From Streptomyces sp. 11x1 (GTDB taxonomy: Bacteria; Actinomycetota; Actinomycetes; Streptomycetales; Streptomycetaceae), in NCBI RefSeq assembly GCF_032598905.1, contig NZ_CP122458.1, positions 6,349,001 through 6,413,000 on the forward strand: DNA of 64,000 nucleotides, in the 5' to 3' direction. Shown here piece by piece: positions 26,186 to 35,883 of the stretch (the stretch's first letter is position 1; each line of letters begins with the position of its first letter). The translations under genes and the position numbers were made by a program. Below the pieces are notes generated by a model that had not been told where the DNA came from, did no database searches, and worked only from the letters and a program-made list of their open reading frames with translations.

Positions 26186-27691
26186 TCAGTGGACGTCACC
26201 CATCAGCCGCTTGACCTTGCCGCGGTACAGGAACAGTGCGGCACCGGCGATCGCCGCCAGCGTGGCCTCGACGGCGACGAAGCCGCTCCGGTCGAGGTTG
26301 ACGCCGCCGACGGCCGGGTTGGAGAGCAGCGCGGTGACCGAGTCGCCCGCGGTGACCGCGAGGAACCAGACTCCCATCATCTGGGAGGCGTACTTCGCCG
26401 GTGCCATCTTCGTGGTGACCGACAGACCCACCGGGGAGAGCGTCAGCTCACCGAGGGTCTGGACGAAGTAGATCGCGGCGATCCACGACGCGGCGGCCTT
26501 CTGCCCGTCCCCGGCGATCGCCAGCGGGGCGAGGAAGAGGAAGAAGGACGCGCCGATCAGCAGCAGCGCTGTGGCGAACTTGGCGATCGTGCTGGGCTCC
26601 TGGCCCCGCCGGTTCAGCCACACCCACAACCAGGCGAAGACGGGCGCCGCCGCCATGATCATGACCGGGTTGAGGGACTGGTACCACGAGACCGGGAACT
26701 CCCAGCCGAGCACGCTGTTGTCGGCCGACTCCTTGGCGAAGATCGCCAGGGTGGAGGCACCCTGGTCGTAGATCATCCAGAAGACCGCAGCGGCGACGAA
26801 GAACCAGATGAACGCCGACATCTTGGACTGCTCGACGGAGTCCAGGGCGCGGTCCCGCTTGATGCGGGCGATGACCCAGATCGGGATGATCAGGCCGATC
26901 GCCGTGAGCGGGATGATCGCCCAGTTGAGGGTGTAGAGGCCGGCGAAGCCCACGACGGCGTAGAAGATCACCGGGACGGCCAGCCACAGCAGACCCTTGC
27001 GCAGGATGGTCGACTTCTCCTCGGAGGACATCGGCGTCGGGACGATCTCGCTGCGCTCGCTCAGATGGCGGCTGCCGATCAGGAATTGCGCCAGACCCAG
27101 TCCCATGCCGAGCGCGGCCAGAGCGAACCCGAGGTGCCAGTTCACCTTCTCGCCGACGGTGCCGATGAGCAGCGGCGCGGCGAAGGCGCCCGCGTTGATG
27201 CCGATGTAGAAGAGGGTGAAGCCGCCGTCCCGGCGCGGGTCGTTGGGGCCGTCGTAGAGGTGGCCGACCATCGTCGAGATGTTGGCCTTCAGCAAACCCG
27301 AGCCGATCGCGACGAGCGCCAGGCCGATGTAGAAGGTTCCGGCCGACGGCAGAGCCAACGTCAGGTGTCCCGCCATGATGACCAGGCCCGCGAGGGCGAC
27401 CGTCCGGCGAGGGCCGAGGAAGCGGTCCGCGACCCATCCGCCGGGCAGGGTGAGCAAGTACACCAGTGACGCGTACACCGAGCCGACGGTGATCGCAGTC
27501 GCCGCGCCGAGGTTCAGGCCGCTCGGGGCCACCAGGTACAGCGGGAGAAGAGCCTTCATGCCGTAGTAGGAGAATCGCTCCCACATCTCGGTCATGAAGA
27601 GTGTGGCCAGTCCGCGGGGGTGGCCGAAGAAGGTGCCCTCGGTGCCGGGGGTTCCCCGGCCGGCCGAGTCCTTCGTCAGGCTGGACGCCAT
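26186..27691 (-). CDS. POT/PTR-family proton-dependent di-/tripeptide transporter
   Basis: 501 residues with about 14 hydrophobic segments (MFS fold). Family signatures are present: ExxERFSYYG (E35, E38, R39) in TM1, which couples proton binding to transport; PGGWVADRFLGPRRTV (MFS motif A); and FTLFYIGINAGAFAAPLLIG, the PTR2 signature. It imports short peptides across the cytoplasmic membrane. ATG 27691 (MASSLTKDS) has AAGGA upstream, so the further 16 codons are not used. Two dipeptidase-family genes lie 5.4 kb away but on the other strand, so any link is functional speculation. Confidence 0.92.
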   Translation of the reverse strand: MASSLTKDSAGRGTPGTEGTFFGHPRGLATLFMTEMWERFSYYGMKALLPLYLVAPSGLNLGAATAITVGSVYASLVYLLTLPGGWVADRFLGPRRTVALAGLVIMAGHLTLALPSAGTFYIGLALVAIGSGLLKANISTMVGHLYDGPNDPRRDGGFTLFYIGINAGAFAAPLLIGTVGEKVNWHLGFALAALGMGLGLAQFLIGSRHLSERSEIVPTPMSSEEKSTILRKGLLWLAVPVIFYAVVGFAGLYTLNWAIIPLTAIGLIIPIWVIARIKRDRALDSVEQSKMSAFIWFFVAAAVFWMIYDQGASTLAIFAKESADNSVLGWEFPVSWYQSLNPVMIMAAAPVFAWLWVWLNRRGQEPSTIAKFATALLLIGASFFLFLAPLAIAGDGQKAAASWIAAIYFVQTLGELTLSPVGLSVTTKMAPAKYASQMMGVWFLAVTAGDSVTALLSNPAVGGVNLDRSGFVAVEATLAAIAGAALFLYRGKVKRLMGDVH

Positions 27692-28171
27692 GGTTGTTCC
27701 TTGCAGTTCGGGACGGCGCACGTGGGGGCGCGCGCCCACAGGTGGTTTCGCACATAAAAGAAACCTTCAGCGCATATATGCCGCTAAAGGTCCCCACATG
27801 TAGCTACAGGCGTTCCGTCACCATACGCCAGGAGGATGCAGGATCCGGAAGGGCTTGAGAGTCGGATCACAGGTAAGAAGGTCCTAGTGATCGCATATTC
27901 GAAGGTAAGTCGGGGGTTCAGGTCGGGCAGGCGCAGGAAAGGAGCGCACAGGGTGCGGCGCGGCGACGCACTGTTCACGGGACCGGCGCGGGATCCTCAT
28001 CGGACCCGGCCGCCATCTCCACGCGGCGACGCGGATCTTCACCGGTGACGGACGAAACGCCCAGCGCAGTGGATCATGCCCCGGGAGAGTAGGAGAACCG
28101 TTGGACCAAGGTGTGAATCGTGCTTGCCGATCACCCTCCACCTGCGGTTCTTGGCGGACTACCATCACCCC
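27692..28171. other. 480-bp divergent promoter region (peptide transporter / response regulator)
   Basis: No gene is supported. The stretch 27750-27830 is markedly AT-richer than its surroundings (ACATAAAAGAAACCTTC, CATATATG palindrome at 27773-27780) and should hold the transporter promoter. A second lower-GC patch at 27880-27910 (GTGATCGCATATTCGAAGG) lies upstream of the response regulator. I could not assign -35/-10 boxes with confidence. Confidence 0.5.
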
Positions 28172-28849
28172 ATGACCCGTGTACTGCTCGCCGAGGACGA
28201 CGCTTCCATCTCGGAGCCGCTGGCCCGCGCACTGCGCCGGGAGGGGTACGAGGTGGAGGTCCGCGAGGACGGCCCCACCGCGCTGGACGCCGGAATGCAG
28301 GGTGGCGTCGACCTGGTCGTCCTGGACCTGGGGCTGCCCGGCATGGACGGCCTGGAGGTCGCCCGACGGCTGCGGGCCGAGGGCCACACCGTGCCGATCC
28401 TCATCCTGACCGCGCGTGCGGACGAGGTGGACACCGTCGTCGGCCTCGACGCGGGCGCCGACGACTACGTCACCAAGCCCTTCCGGCTCGCCGAGCTGCT
28501 CGCCCGCGTGCGGGCCCTGCTGCGGCGCGGCTCGGCGGAGCCGGCGCAGCCGCCCGCCACCCATGGCGTGCGGATCGACGTCGAGTCCCACCGGGCGTGG
28601 ATGGGGGACGAGGAACTCCAGCTCACGGCCAAGGAGTTCGACCTGCTGCGGGTGCTCGTGCGCGACGCCGGCCGGGTCGTCACCCGTGACCAGCTGATGC
28701 GCGAGGTCTGGGACACGACCTGGTGGTCCTCGACGAAGACCCTCGACATGCACATCTCCTGGCTGCGCAAGAAGCTGGGCGACGACGCGGCGAATCCGCG
28801 GTACATCGCGACGGTGCGTGGGGTCGGCTTCCGGTTCGAGAAGAACTGA
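28172..28849 (+). CDS. OmpR/PhoB-family response regulator
   Basis: 225 residues. The receiver domain (1-118) has the acidic pocket EDD (8-10), phospho-acceptor D52 in VVLDLGLPGMDG, a conserved Thr in LILTARA and K in DDYVTKPF. The C-terminal winged helix (130-222) reads LQLTAKEFDLLRVLVRDAGR, then TLDMHISWLRKKLGDD and the terminal VRGVGFRFEKN. It is paired with the histidine kinase 199 bases downstream; that spacer carries a dispersed repeat, so the kinase may be translated or transcribed partly independently. ATG 28172 was chosen from the receiver start. Confidence 0.93.
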   Translation: MTRVLLAEDDASISEPLARALRREGYEVEVREDGPTALDAGMQGGVDLVVLDLGLPGMDGLEVARRLRAEGHTVPILILTARADEVDTVVGLDAGADDYVTKPFRLAELLARVRALLRRGSAEPAQPPATHGVRIDVESHRAWMGDEELQLTAKEFDLLRVLVRDAGRVVTRDQLMREVWDTTWWSSTKTLDMHISWLRKKLGDDAANPRYIATVRGVGFRFEKN

Positions 28850-28926
28850 CCCCTGCCGAGGGCTGAGCCGGGCGTCTCACGGCTCGGGGTACGGGGTCGT
28901 GGGGCGGCCGCGGGCACGTCGTGGCC

Positions 28927-28950
28927 GGTCGCGCAGTTCCCCGCGCCCCT
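28927..28950 (+). repeat. Dispersed Streptomyces repeat core (copy a), inside a two-component operon
   Basis: GGTC followed by GCGCAGTTCCCCGCGCCCCT, directly before GGGGC-TTC-GCCCC (28954-28966). It lies between the response regulator and kinase genes, an unusual intra-operon position for this family. Confidence 0.85.
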
Positions 28951-29048
28951 GGCGGGGCTTCGCCCCCGGCACCGCCCCCGCTCCGCGGCGGGCGCCGGGT
29001 GCCGCACAATCAGAGGTCCAGGAACACCCGCCCGCCCGGAGGGCAACC

Positions 29049-30317
29049 GTGCGTCGCCGTCTCATCCAGTCCACCCTCGCCGTGGTCCTCGTGGTCATCG
29101 CCGTCTTCGGCGTCTCCCTGGTCATCGTCGAGACCCGGACGATCAGCAACAGCGCCGAGGAACGTGTGGAGTCCGAGGCGGTCCAGCTGACGAGCATCGT
29201 GGACAGCCGGATCATCGGCGACGAGAGGATCACCGCCGAGGTCCTCCGCGACCAGGTCGGCGACGAGCGCTACGCCCGTATCGAGATCCCAGGCCAGTCC
29301 ACGATCGAGATCGGCGAGAAGCCCGTCGGCGACGTCATCAGCCACCAGGCCACCGGCGAGAAGGACGAGGTCGTCACGGTCGAGGAGTCCCGCTCGGCGG
29401 TCAGCCGCGAGGTCGGCCGGACGCTGCTGATCATCGCGGCCGTCGCCCTGCTGGCCGTCATCGCGGCCGTCGTCCTCGCCGTACGCCAGGCCAACCGCCT
29501 CGCCTCCCCCCTCACCGACCTCGCCGAGACCGCCGAACGGCTCGGCTCCGGCGACCCGCGCCCCCGCCACAAGCGCTACGGCGTCCCCGAACTCGACCGG
29601 GTCGCCGACGTCCTGGACGCCTCCGCCGAACGCATCGGCCGCATGCTGACCGCCGAGCGGCGCCTCGCCGCGGACGCGTCCCACCAGCTGCGCACACCGC
29701 TGACCGCGCTGTCGATGCGGTTGGAGGAGATCACCCTCACCGACGACATCGACACGGTGAAGGAGGAGGCGCACATCGCGCTCACCCAGGTCGAGCGGCT
29801 CACGGACGTCGTGGAGCGGCTCCTGACCAACTCCCGCGACCCCCGCAACGGCTCCGCCGTCTCCTTCGAACTCGACGAGGTCATCAAGCAGCAGCTGGAG
29901 GAGTGGCGGCCGGCCTACCGCAGCGCCGGGCGGGCCGTCGTCAGCTCCGGCAAGCGGCACCTCCAGGCCGTGGGCACGCCCGGCGCGGTCGCGCAGGTGC
30001 TGGCCGCGCTGATCGAGAACTCGCTGATGCACGGGGGCGGCACGGTCGCGCTGCGCACCCGCGTCACCGGGAACCAGGCGGTGATCGAGGTCACCGACGA
30101 GGGGCCCGGCGTACCGGCCGACCTCGGCGCGCGGATCTTCGAGCGGGCGATCAGCGGGCGCAACTCGACGGGCATCGGGCTGGCCGTCGCACGCGACCTC
30201 GCCGAGGCCGACGGCGGCCGCCTGGAGATGCTCCAGGCGCAGCCGCCGGTGTTCGGACTGTTCCTGTCGCGCACGCCGGTGCGCACGCCTGCCGGCGAGC
30301 ACCGGCCGGTCAGGTAG
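29049..30317 (+). CDS. Sensor histidine kinase of the two-component system
   Basis: 422 residues. Membrane spans at about 7-27 (STLAVVLVVIAVFGVSLVIV) and 125-145 enclose a roughly 95-residue extracytoplasmic sensor region. A HAMP linker follows (VRQANRLASPLTDLAETAER), then the DHp helix with H212 in ADASHQLRTPLTAL, and a catalytic domain with N-box LAALIENSLMHGGG, G1 VTDEGPGVP and G2 NSTGIGLAVARDLAEADGG. All kinase motifs are intact. GTG 29049 follows GGAGGG at six bases. The signal sensed cannot be read from sequence. Confidence 0.92.
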   Translation: MRRRLIQSTLAVVLVVIAVFGVSLVIVETRTISNSAEERVESEAVQLTSIVDSRIIGDERITAEVLRDQVGDERYARIEIPGQSTIEIGEKPVGDVISHQATGEKDEVVTVEESRSAVSREVGRTLLIIAAVALLAVIAAVVLAVRQANRLASPLTDLAETAERLGSGDPRPRHKRYGVPELDRVADVLDASAERIGRMLTAERRLAADASHQLRTPLTALSMRLEEITLTDDIDTVKEEAHIALTQVERLTDVVERLLTNSRDPRNGSAVSFELDEVIKQQLEEWRPAYRSAGRAVVSSGKRHLQAVGTPGAVAQVLAALIENSLMHGGGTVALRTRVTGNQAVIEVTDEGPGVPADLGARIFERAISGRNSTGIGLAVARDLAEADGGRLEMLQAQPPVFGLFLSRTPVRTPAGEHRPVR

Positions 30318-30480
30318 ACCGACGGGCACTCGGGCACTCGGGCACTCGGCGGCGGCGCCTCGGCACTCGGCGGCGGCACCCGGCGGTCGGTGCGAGGGTT
30401 CGCGGATGAGCCGCGGCCTTCCGGGCCGTAGCACGGGCGGCTGCCGGTCCGGTGGGGCTTCCGGGGCTTCCGGGGGCTTC

Positions 30481-30502
30481 TCGCGCAGTCCCCCGCGCCC
30501 CT
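30481..30502 (+). repeat. Dispersed repeat core (copy b), variant
   Basis: TCGCGCAGTCCCCCGCGCCC then CT: one T-to-C change from the other copies. It sits between the convergent kinase and GtrA genes and probably acts with the following CTGAAAAGCAGGG as part of the transcript end. Confidence 0.75.
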
Positions 30503-30523
30503 GAAAAGCAGGGCGTGCCCCCC

Positions 30524-31066
30524 TCAGCGGCGTTTGCCCGTGACCGTCCGCGGGTGGGCGGATTCCGCTTCCAGGAACGATTCCGCGTCGGCCACCGTCT
30601 CGCGGGCCGGGAGGGCCCGGAACACCCAGCTGCGGTACGACCAGAACCGGAAGAGGGTCGCGACGCCGATGCCGAGGAACTTGAAGATGTTGGACTGCAG
30701 GGGGCTGTCCCAGCCGAAGCCGTACGTGGCCGTGTAGAGGACGCCGTTCTCGATGATCAGGCCGACCGCGCTGAACAGCAGGAACAGTGTCAGTTCCTTC
30801 GTGCGGCGGCTCTTGTCGCGGTCCCGGTACGTGAAGTGGCGGAAGCCCACGTAGTTGAACGCGATGGCGACGACCGTGGCGATGACGCTGGCCCGGACCA
30901 CCTGGAGCTCGGTGGTGTGGCGCACGAGGTTGAACACCCCGAGGTTCACCAGCAGCCCCGCACCGCCCACCGCGCCGAACTTGGCGACCTCACGGACCAG
31001 CAGGTCGAGTCGGCGGCGCAGGGCGCCGCGGGGCCTCGTATCAAGCCCCGAGCTGGTACTTCCCAT
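30524..31066 (-). CDS. GtrA-family membrane protein
   Basis: 180 residues with four predicted spans. GtrA hallmarks are KFGAVGGAGLLVNLGVFNLV, VIATVVAIAFNYVGFRHFTY and NIFKFLGIGVATLFRFWSYR followed by WVF. Family members are thought to help flip polyprenyl-linked sugars or act in cell-surface polysaccharide synthesis; the exact substrate is not known here. Both termini are polar and cytoplasmic. It is divergent from purK across 272 bases. The envelope gene block lies 11 kb downstream, so a cell-wall sugar role would fit but is unproven. Confidence 0.88.
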   Translation of the reverse strand: MGSTSSGLDTRPRGALRRRLDLLVREVAKFGAVGGAGLLVNLGVFNLVRHTTELQVVRASVIATVVAIAFNYVGFRHFTYRDRDKSRRTKELTLFLLFSAVGLIIENGVLYTATYGFGWDSPLQSNIFKFLGIGVATLFRFWSYRSWVFRALPARETVADAESFLEAESAHPRTVTGKRR

Positions 31067-31338
31067 CGTGTGCGGCCCCCGTCGCTCGGTTCCGGTCGGT
31101 GTCGTGCCGGTGGTCAGCCGGGTCGCTGTCCCGTCCGAAAAGATCTGGATGACCGGAGAAGAATTGATCTTCCGTCGACATCCACTGGTTCAGCCATGCT
31201 AACCAGCGCCCCTGGGCCATGCCTGTGCAGAACCTCACAGCCCGGACACGGAGGAGGTCCGGGCCGGTCCAGGGGGGAGACGGGCGGGGAAATCGGGCAC
31301 CCGGGAGTGGCCGATTCCGTGGCCGATACCCTGGGGGC

Positions 31339-32499
31339 GTGACGTTCCCGGTAGTCGGCATGGTCGGCGGTGGCCAGCTCGCTCGTATGACACACGAGGC
31401 GGGCATCCCGCTCGGCATCAGGTTCAAGCTCCTCAGTGACACCCCTCAGGATTCCGCGGCGCAGGTCGTCGGTGATGTCGTCATCGGCGACTACCGCGAC
31501 CTGGACACGCTGCGTGCGTTCGCGCAGGGCTGCGACGTGATCACCTTCGATCACGAACACGTACCCACCGAGCATCTACGGGCGCTGGAGGCGGACGGCA
31601 TCCCCGTGCGCCCAGGCCCGGAGGCGCTCCAGCACGCCCAGGACAAGGGGGTGATGCGGGCGAAGCTCGACGCGATCGGAGTGCCCTGCCCGCGGCACCG
31701 CATCGTCGCCGACCCCGTCGACGTGGCCGCGTTCGCCGCCGAGGGCCTCCCCGAGGGCGCCGAGGGCGACGGGTTTCCGGTCATCCTCAAGACGGTCCGC
31801 GGCGGCTACGACGGCAAGGGCGTGTGGGTCGTCCGCTCGGTCGAGGACGCCGCCGAGCCCTTCCGCGCCGGCGTCCCGGTCCTCGCGGAGGAGAAGGTCG
31901 ACTTCGTACGGGAGCTGGCCGCCAACGTCGTACGGTCGCCGCACGGGCAGGCCGTCGCCTACCCGGTGGTGGAGTCGCGGCAGGTCGACGGCGTCTGCGA
32001 CACCGTGATCGCGCCGGCGCCAGACCTGGAGGAGGCGCTCGCGCTGCGCGCCGAGGAGATGGCGCTGCGCATCGCCAAGGAACTGGACGTGGTCGGCCAC
32101 CTGGCGGTCGAGCTGTTCCAGACCCGGGACGGCCGCATCCTGGTCAACGAGCTGGCGATGCGCCCCCACAACTCCGGCCACTGGAGCCAGGACGGCGCGA
32201 GCACCTCGCAGTTCGCCAACCACGTACGGGCCGTCCTCGACCTCCCGCTCGGCGACCCGCGCCCCCGCGCCCGGTGGACCGTCATGGTCAACGTCCTCGG
32301 CGGCGACTACCCGGACATGTACTCGGCGTACCTGCACTGCATGGCCCGCGACCCGCGGCTCAAGATCCACATGTACGGAAAGGACGTGAAGCCCGGCCGT
32401 AAGGTCGGTCACGTCAACACCTACGGCGACGACCTCGACGACGTGCTGGAGCGCGCCCGTCACGCCGCCGGATACCTGAGAGGCACGATCACCGAATGA
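31339..32499 (+). CDS. purK: 5-(carboxyamino)imidazole ribonucleotide synthase
   Basis: 386 residues, ATP-grasp enzyme converting AIR, bicarbonate and ATP to N5-CAIR in purine synthesis. The N-terminal [17 protein letters not shown] glycine loop, [26 protein letters not shown] nucleotide-binding loop, [20 protein letters not shown] (metal/ATP acidic residues) and [12 protein letters not shown] are all canonical. GTG 31339 is the start; no other in-frame start fits before the glycine loop. The stop overlaps the purE ATG by four bases, so the two steps are translationally coupled. Confidence 0.95.
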   Translation: MTFPVVGMVGGGQLARMTHEAGIPLGIRFKLLSDTPQDSAAQVVGDVVIGDYRDLDTLRAFAQGCDVITFDHEHVPTEHLRALEADGIPVRPGPEALQHAQDKGVMRAKLDAIGVPCPRHRIVADPVDVAAFAAEGLPEGAEGDGFPVILKTVRGGYDGKGVWVVRSVEDAAEPFRAGVPVLAEEKVDFVRELAANVVRSPHGQAVAYPVVESRQVDGVCDTVIAPAPDLEEALALRAEEMALRIAKELDVVGHLAVELFQTRDGRILVNELAMRPHNSGHWSQDGASTSQFANHVRAVLDLPLGDPRPRARWTVMVNVLGGDYPDMYSAYLHCMARDPRLKIHMYGKDVKPGRKVGHVNTYGDDLDDVLERARHAAGYLRGTITE

Positions 32500-33029
32500 G
32501 CCCTGTGAGCCCCGTCGTAGGCATTGTCATGGGGTCGGACTCCGACTGGCCCGTCATGGAGGCCGCCGCGCAGGCCCTCGACGAGTTCGAGATCGCGTAC
32601 GAGGTCGACGTCGTCTCGGCGCACCGGATGCCGCGCGAGATGATCGCGTACGGCGAGGAGGCCGCGGACCGGGGCATCAAGGTGATCATCGCGGGCGCGG
32701 GCGGTGCCGCCCATCTGCCCGGCATGCTCGCGTCCGTGACCCCGCTGCCGGTCATCGGCGTGCCGGTGCCGCTGAAGTACCTCGACGGCATGGACTCCCT
32801 GCTGTCGATCGTGCAGATGCCGGCCGGTGTGCCCGTCGCGACGGTCTCCGTCGCCGGCGCCCGCAACGCCGGCCTGCTGGCCGCGCGCATCCTCGCCGCG
32901 CACGACGAGGAACTCCTCGGCCGTATGCGGGAGTTCCAGCAGGAGCTGAACGACCAGGCGACCGAGAAGGGCAAGCGCCTGCGCACCAAGGTCGAGGGAT
33001 CGGGCGGCGGCTTCGGCTTCGGGAAGTAG
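32496..33029 (+). CDS. purE: N5-carboxyaminoimidazole ribonucleotide mutase
   Basis: 177 residues, class I PurE that moves the carboxyl of N5-CAIR to carbon to give CAIR. Active-site segments [22 protein letters not shown] (with the catalytic His), [14 protein letters not shown] and [18 protein letters not shown] are intact. A Lys/Gly-rich tail ([13 protein letters not shown]) extends the usual length slightly. It is coupled to purK by an ATGA overlap; the dipeptidase gene follows within 60 bases, so the three may share a transcript. Confidence 0.95.
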   Translation: MSPVSPVVGIVMGSDSDWPVMEAAAQALDEFEIAYEVDVVSAHRMPREMIAYGEEAADRGIKVIIAGAGGAAHLPGMLASVTPLPVIGVPVPLKYLDGMDSLLSIVQMPAGVPVATVSVAGARNAGLLAARILAAHDEELLGRMREFQQELNDQATEKGKRLRTKVEGSGGGFGFGK

Positions 33030-33088
33030 ACGTAGAAGCGGACGTGACCGACATGACGGGGATCACGGGGGACACGGGGGAGATGACC

Positions 33089-34267
33089 ATGACATCGCTG
33101 GAGGCGGCCCGGGAGCTGCTGCGGGAGTTCCCGGTCGCGGACGGGCACAACGACCTGCCCTGGGCGCTGCGTGAGCAGGTCGGCTACGACCTGGACGCGC
33201 GGGACATCACCGGCGACCAGAGCGCCTTCCTCCACACCGACCTGGCGCGGCTGCGCGCGGGCGGGGTGGGGGCGCAGTTCTGGTCGGTGTACGTCCCCTC
33301 CGACCGGCCGGGCGCCGTCACCGCGACCCTCGAACAGATCGACTGCGTACGGCGGTTGCTCGACCGTCACCCCGCGGAGCTGCGGGCCGCGCTGACCGCC
33401 GCCGAGATGGAGGCCGCCCGCGCCGAGGGCCGGATCGCCTCCCTGATGGGCGCCGAGGGCGGCCACTCCATCGACAACAGCCTCGCCACGCTGCGGATGC
33501 TGTACGCCCTCGGCGTCCGCTACATGACGCTCACCCACAACCACAACATCGCCTGGGCGGACTCCGCGACGGACGAGGCGGCCGTCGGCGGCCTCACCGA
33601 CTTCGGCCGCGCGGTGGTGCGGGAGATGAACCGCGAGGGGATGCTCGTCGACCTCTCGCACGTGGCCGCCACGACGATGCGGGACGCGCTCGACGCGTCC
33701 GTCGCCCCGGTGATCTTCTCCCACTCCTCCTCGCGGGCCGTCTGCGACCACCCCCGCAACATCCCGGACGACGTACTGGAGCGGCTCCCGGCCAACGGGG
33801 GAGTGGCGATGGTGACGTTCGTCCCGAAGTTCGTGCTCCAGGCCGCCGTCGACTGGACGGCCGCCGCCGACGAGAACATGCGGGTCCACGGTCTGCACCA
33901 CCTCGACACCACCCCCGAGGCGATGGCGGTCCACCGCGCCTTCGAGGAGCAGAACCCCCGTCCGGTCGCCACGGTGGCCACGGTCGCGGACCATCTCGAC
34001 CACATGCGCGAGGTCACCGGCATCGACCACCTCGGCATCGGAGGCGACTACGACGGCACCGCCTTCACCCCGGACGGTCTGGGCGACGTCTCCTGCTACC
34101 CGAACCTGATCGCCGAGCTGCTCGACCGGGGCTGGTCGCGGACCGACCTGGCCAAGCTGACCTGGCGGAACGCGGTACGGGTGCTGGGCGCGGCGGAGGA
34201 CGTGGCCCGGGACCTCCAGGCCCGCACGGGCCCGTCCCACGCGACGCTGGAACAGCTGGACGGGTGA
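33089..34267 (+). CDS. M19 (membrane/renal dipeptidase-type) dipeptidase
   Basis: 392 residues, dinuclear-zinc dipeptidase. All metal ligands are present: H20 and D22 in [10 protein letters not shown], the bridging Glu in [11 protein letters not shown], His in [11 protein letters not shown], His in [15 protein letters not shown], and the Asp in [11 protein letters not shown]. No signal peptide is seen, so it is probably cytosolic. ATG 33089 is preferred, with GGGGGAG six bases upstream; GTG 33044 and ATG 33083 in the same frame lie nearer purE. It is followed by a paralogue lacking every one of these ligands. Confidence 0.9.
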   Translation: MTSLEAARELLREFPVADGHNDLPWALREQVGYDLDARDITGDQSAFLHTDLARLRAGGVGAQFWSVYVPSDRPGAVTATLEQIDCVRRLLDRHPAELRAALTAAEMEAARAEGRIASLMGAEGGHSIDNSLATLRMLYALGVRYMTLTHNHNIAWADSATDEAAVGGLTDFGRAVVREMNREGMLVDLSHVAATTMRDALDASVAPVIFSHSSSRAVCDHPRNIPDDVLERLPANGGVAMVTFVPKFVLQAAVDWTAAADENMRVHGLHHLDTTPEAMAVHRAFEEQNPRPVATVATVADHLDHMREVTGIDHLGIGGDYDGTAFTPDGLGDVSCYPNLIAELLDRGWSRTDLAKLTWRNAVRVLGAAEDVARDLQARTGPSHATLEQLDG

Positions 34268-34431
34268 CGCCGGACGGGTGACGCCGGGCGCCGCCCGGGT
34301 CTCACCCGGGTGGCGTAGCGGCGGCCCCGCGACGGCCGTTCAACCCGAACGCCCCACCCACCAGGAAGGCGGGCGGCCTCCGTGCCACGGTGACGAGTAC
34401 TGCGATCACCCAACGGCTACGGAGGTTTGCC

Positions 34432-35757
34432 ATGGCAGATCTGCAGGACGAACTGCAAGCCGCGGGGGAGGCCGGCGAACTCGACACGCCCCCCGACCCC
34501 ACCCGCGCCGAGCCCGCGCGCAAGCGCGACAGGCGCCCACCGGCGGCGGAGCCGATACCCCCCGGCGCCGACGGCCACCCCGACGACGGCGAGGCGGACG
34601 ACGTCCGCCCCCATGGCGCGACCGACGTCCGTCGCGGTGGAGCGGATGACGTCCGTCGCGGTGGAGCGGACGTCCCCGGGGCCCCCGACGGCGAAGCGTT
34701 CGTGGTGGCCGGACCCGCCGCATCCCCCTCCCCCTCGCCGTCCTCGCCCTCCTCGGAGCTGGCCGAGGCGGACGCCTTCCTCGTCGCGCACCCCGTCGCC
34801 GACGGCTACAGCGGACTGCCGTGGGTGCTGCGTCAGCTGCCCCGCTACGACCTGGAGCTGGGCGAGGGTGGCGTGGACACCGACGTGCCGCGCATGCGCA
34901 AGGGGCACATCGGCGCGCTGTTCTGGTCGCTGCACCTCCCGGAGGGCCTCGCGGGCGAGCGGGCCGTGGGAGCCACGCTGGAGCAGCTGGACCTGGTCAG
35001 GACGGTCGTCGACGCCCACCCCGAGGGCCTGCGGCTCACGCACAGCGCCGGCGAGACCACCGACGCCCGCAACTGCGGTCGGGTGGCCGTCCTGCTGGGC
35101 CCCGCCGGAGCCCCGGCGATCGGCGACTCCCTCGCCATCCTGCGCTCCCTGCACGCGCTCGGGCTGAAGGCCCTCACCCTCGCCGGCGCGTCCTGGGCGG
35201 GCGAGTCCGGGCTGAGCAGGTTCGGCGAGGAGGTGGTCCGCGAGATGAACCGCATCGGCGTCCTCGCCGACCTCTCCGGAGCCTGCGAGGAGACGGTCCG
35301 CCGGGCGCTCGCGGTCTCCCGCGCCCCGGTGGTGTGCACCCGCTCGGCGGCCGCCGCGCTGCGGTCCCACCCGGCCAACCTCCCCGACGACATCCTCGCC
35401 GCGCTGGGCGAGGCGCGGGGCCTGTGCATGGTGCCGCTCACCGCCGAGCAGACCGGTCCCTCGGTCCGCGACGTCGCCGACCACCTCGACCACGTCCGAG
35501 CGATCGCCGGCCCCGAGTGCGTCGGCCTCTCCGGCACCTACGACTCCGGTGCCGCCCACCCGCGGGACCTCACCGACGCCTCGTGCTACCCCCGCCTCGT
35601 CGCCGAACTCATGCACCGGGGCTGGTCCGAACCCGACCTCGCCCTCCTCACCTGGGGCAACGTCCAACGCGTCCTGCGCACAGCCGACTTCACGGCCAGG
35701 GCGGCACGCGACCGCCGGGAAGCCTCGACGGCGAGGATCGCGGAACTGGACGGCTGA
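34432..35757 (+). CDS. Catalytically degenerate M19 dipeptidase paralogue (predicted pseudoenzyme)
   Basis: 441 residues. Residues 110-441 align along their length with the preceding dipeptidase (FLVAHPVADGYSGLPWVLRQ, LGLKALTLAGASWAGESGLS, VVREMNRIGVLADLSGACEE, HRGWSEPDLALLTWGNVQRV), yet each ligand is replaced: HxD becomes Y126-x-G128, the EGGHS glutamate becomes part of GPAGAP, SHV becomes SGA, HSSSR becomes RSAAA, and GGDYDG becomes SGTYDSG. The first 109 residues are a charged Pro/Asp/Arg-rich extension with a short tandem repeat (DDVRRGGA). ATG 34432 follows GGAGG at seven bases. The frame is intact, with normal codon use, so this is a maintained protein and not a decayed gene; it may be a regulatory partner of the active enzyme. 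Confidence 0.85.
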   Translation: MADLQDELQAAGEAGELDTPPDPTRAEPARKRDRRPPAAEPIPPGADGHPDDGEADDVRPHGATDVRRGGADDVRRGGADVPGAPDGEAFVVAGPAASPSPSPSSPSSELAEADAFLVAHPVADGYSGLPWVLRQLPRYDLELGEGGVDTDVPRMRKGHIGALFWSLHLPEGLAGERAVGATLEQLDLVRTVVDAHPEGLRLTHSAGETTDARNCGRVAVLLGPAGAPAIGDSLAILRSLHALGLKALTLAGASWAGESGLSRFGEEVVREMNRIGVLADLSGACEETVRRALAVSRAPVVCTRSAAAALRSHPANLPDDILAALGEARGLCMVPLTAEQTGPSVRDVADHLDHVRAIAGPECVGLSGTYDSGAAHPRDLTDASCYPRLVAELMHRGWSEPDLALLTWGNVQRVLRTADFTARAARDRREASTARIAELDG

Positions 35758-35801
35758 AAGGGGGCGTAGCCCCTTTCAGGGGCGCGGGGAACTGCGCGAC
35801 C
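35757..35801. repeat. Stem-loop plus dispersed repeat core (copy c) between convergent genes
   Basis: AAAGGGG (35757-35763) pairs with CCCCTTT (35770-35776), and the repeat core in inverted orientation (AGGGGCGCGGGGAACTGCGC then GACC) follows at 35778-35801. It lies directly after the dipeptidase-paralogue stop and probably ends both converging transcripts. Confidence 0.8.
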
Positions 35802-35883
35802 AGCGCGACCAGCCACGAACGACCGCCGGCCGCTCAGCTCCCCGCACCCCCTCCCCCTACCGCGAACTCGGCAGCAGCGGAGC

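Noticed and set aside
33044..33088. GTG 33044 as start of the M19 dipeptidase
   Set aside because: The added 15 residues are Thr/Gly/Met repeats without homology; ATG 33089 has a far better binding site.
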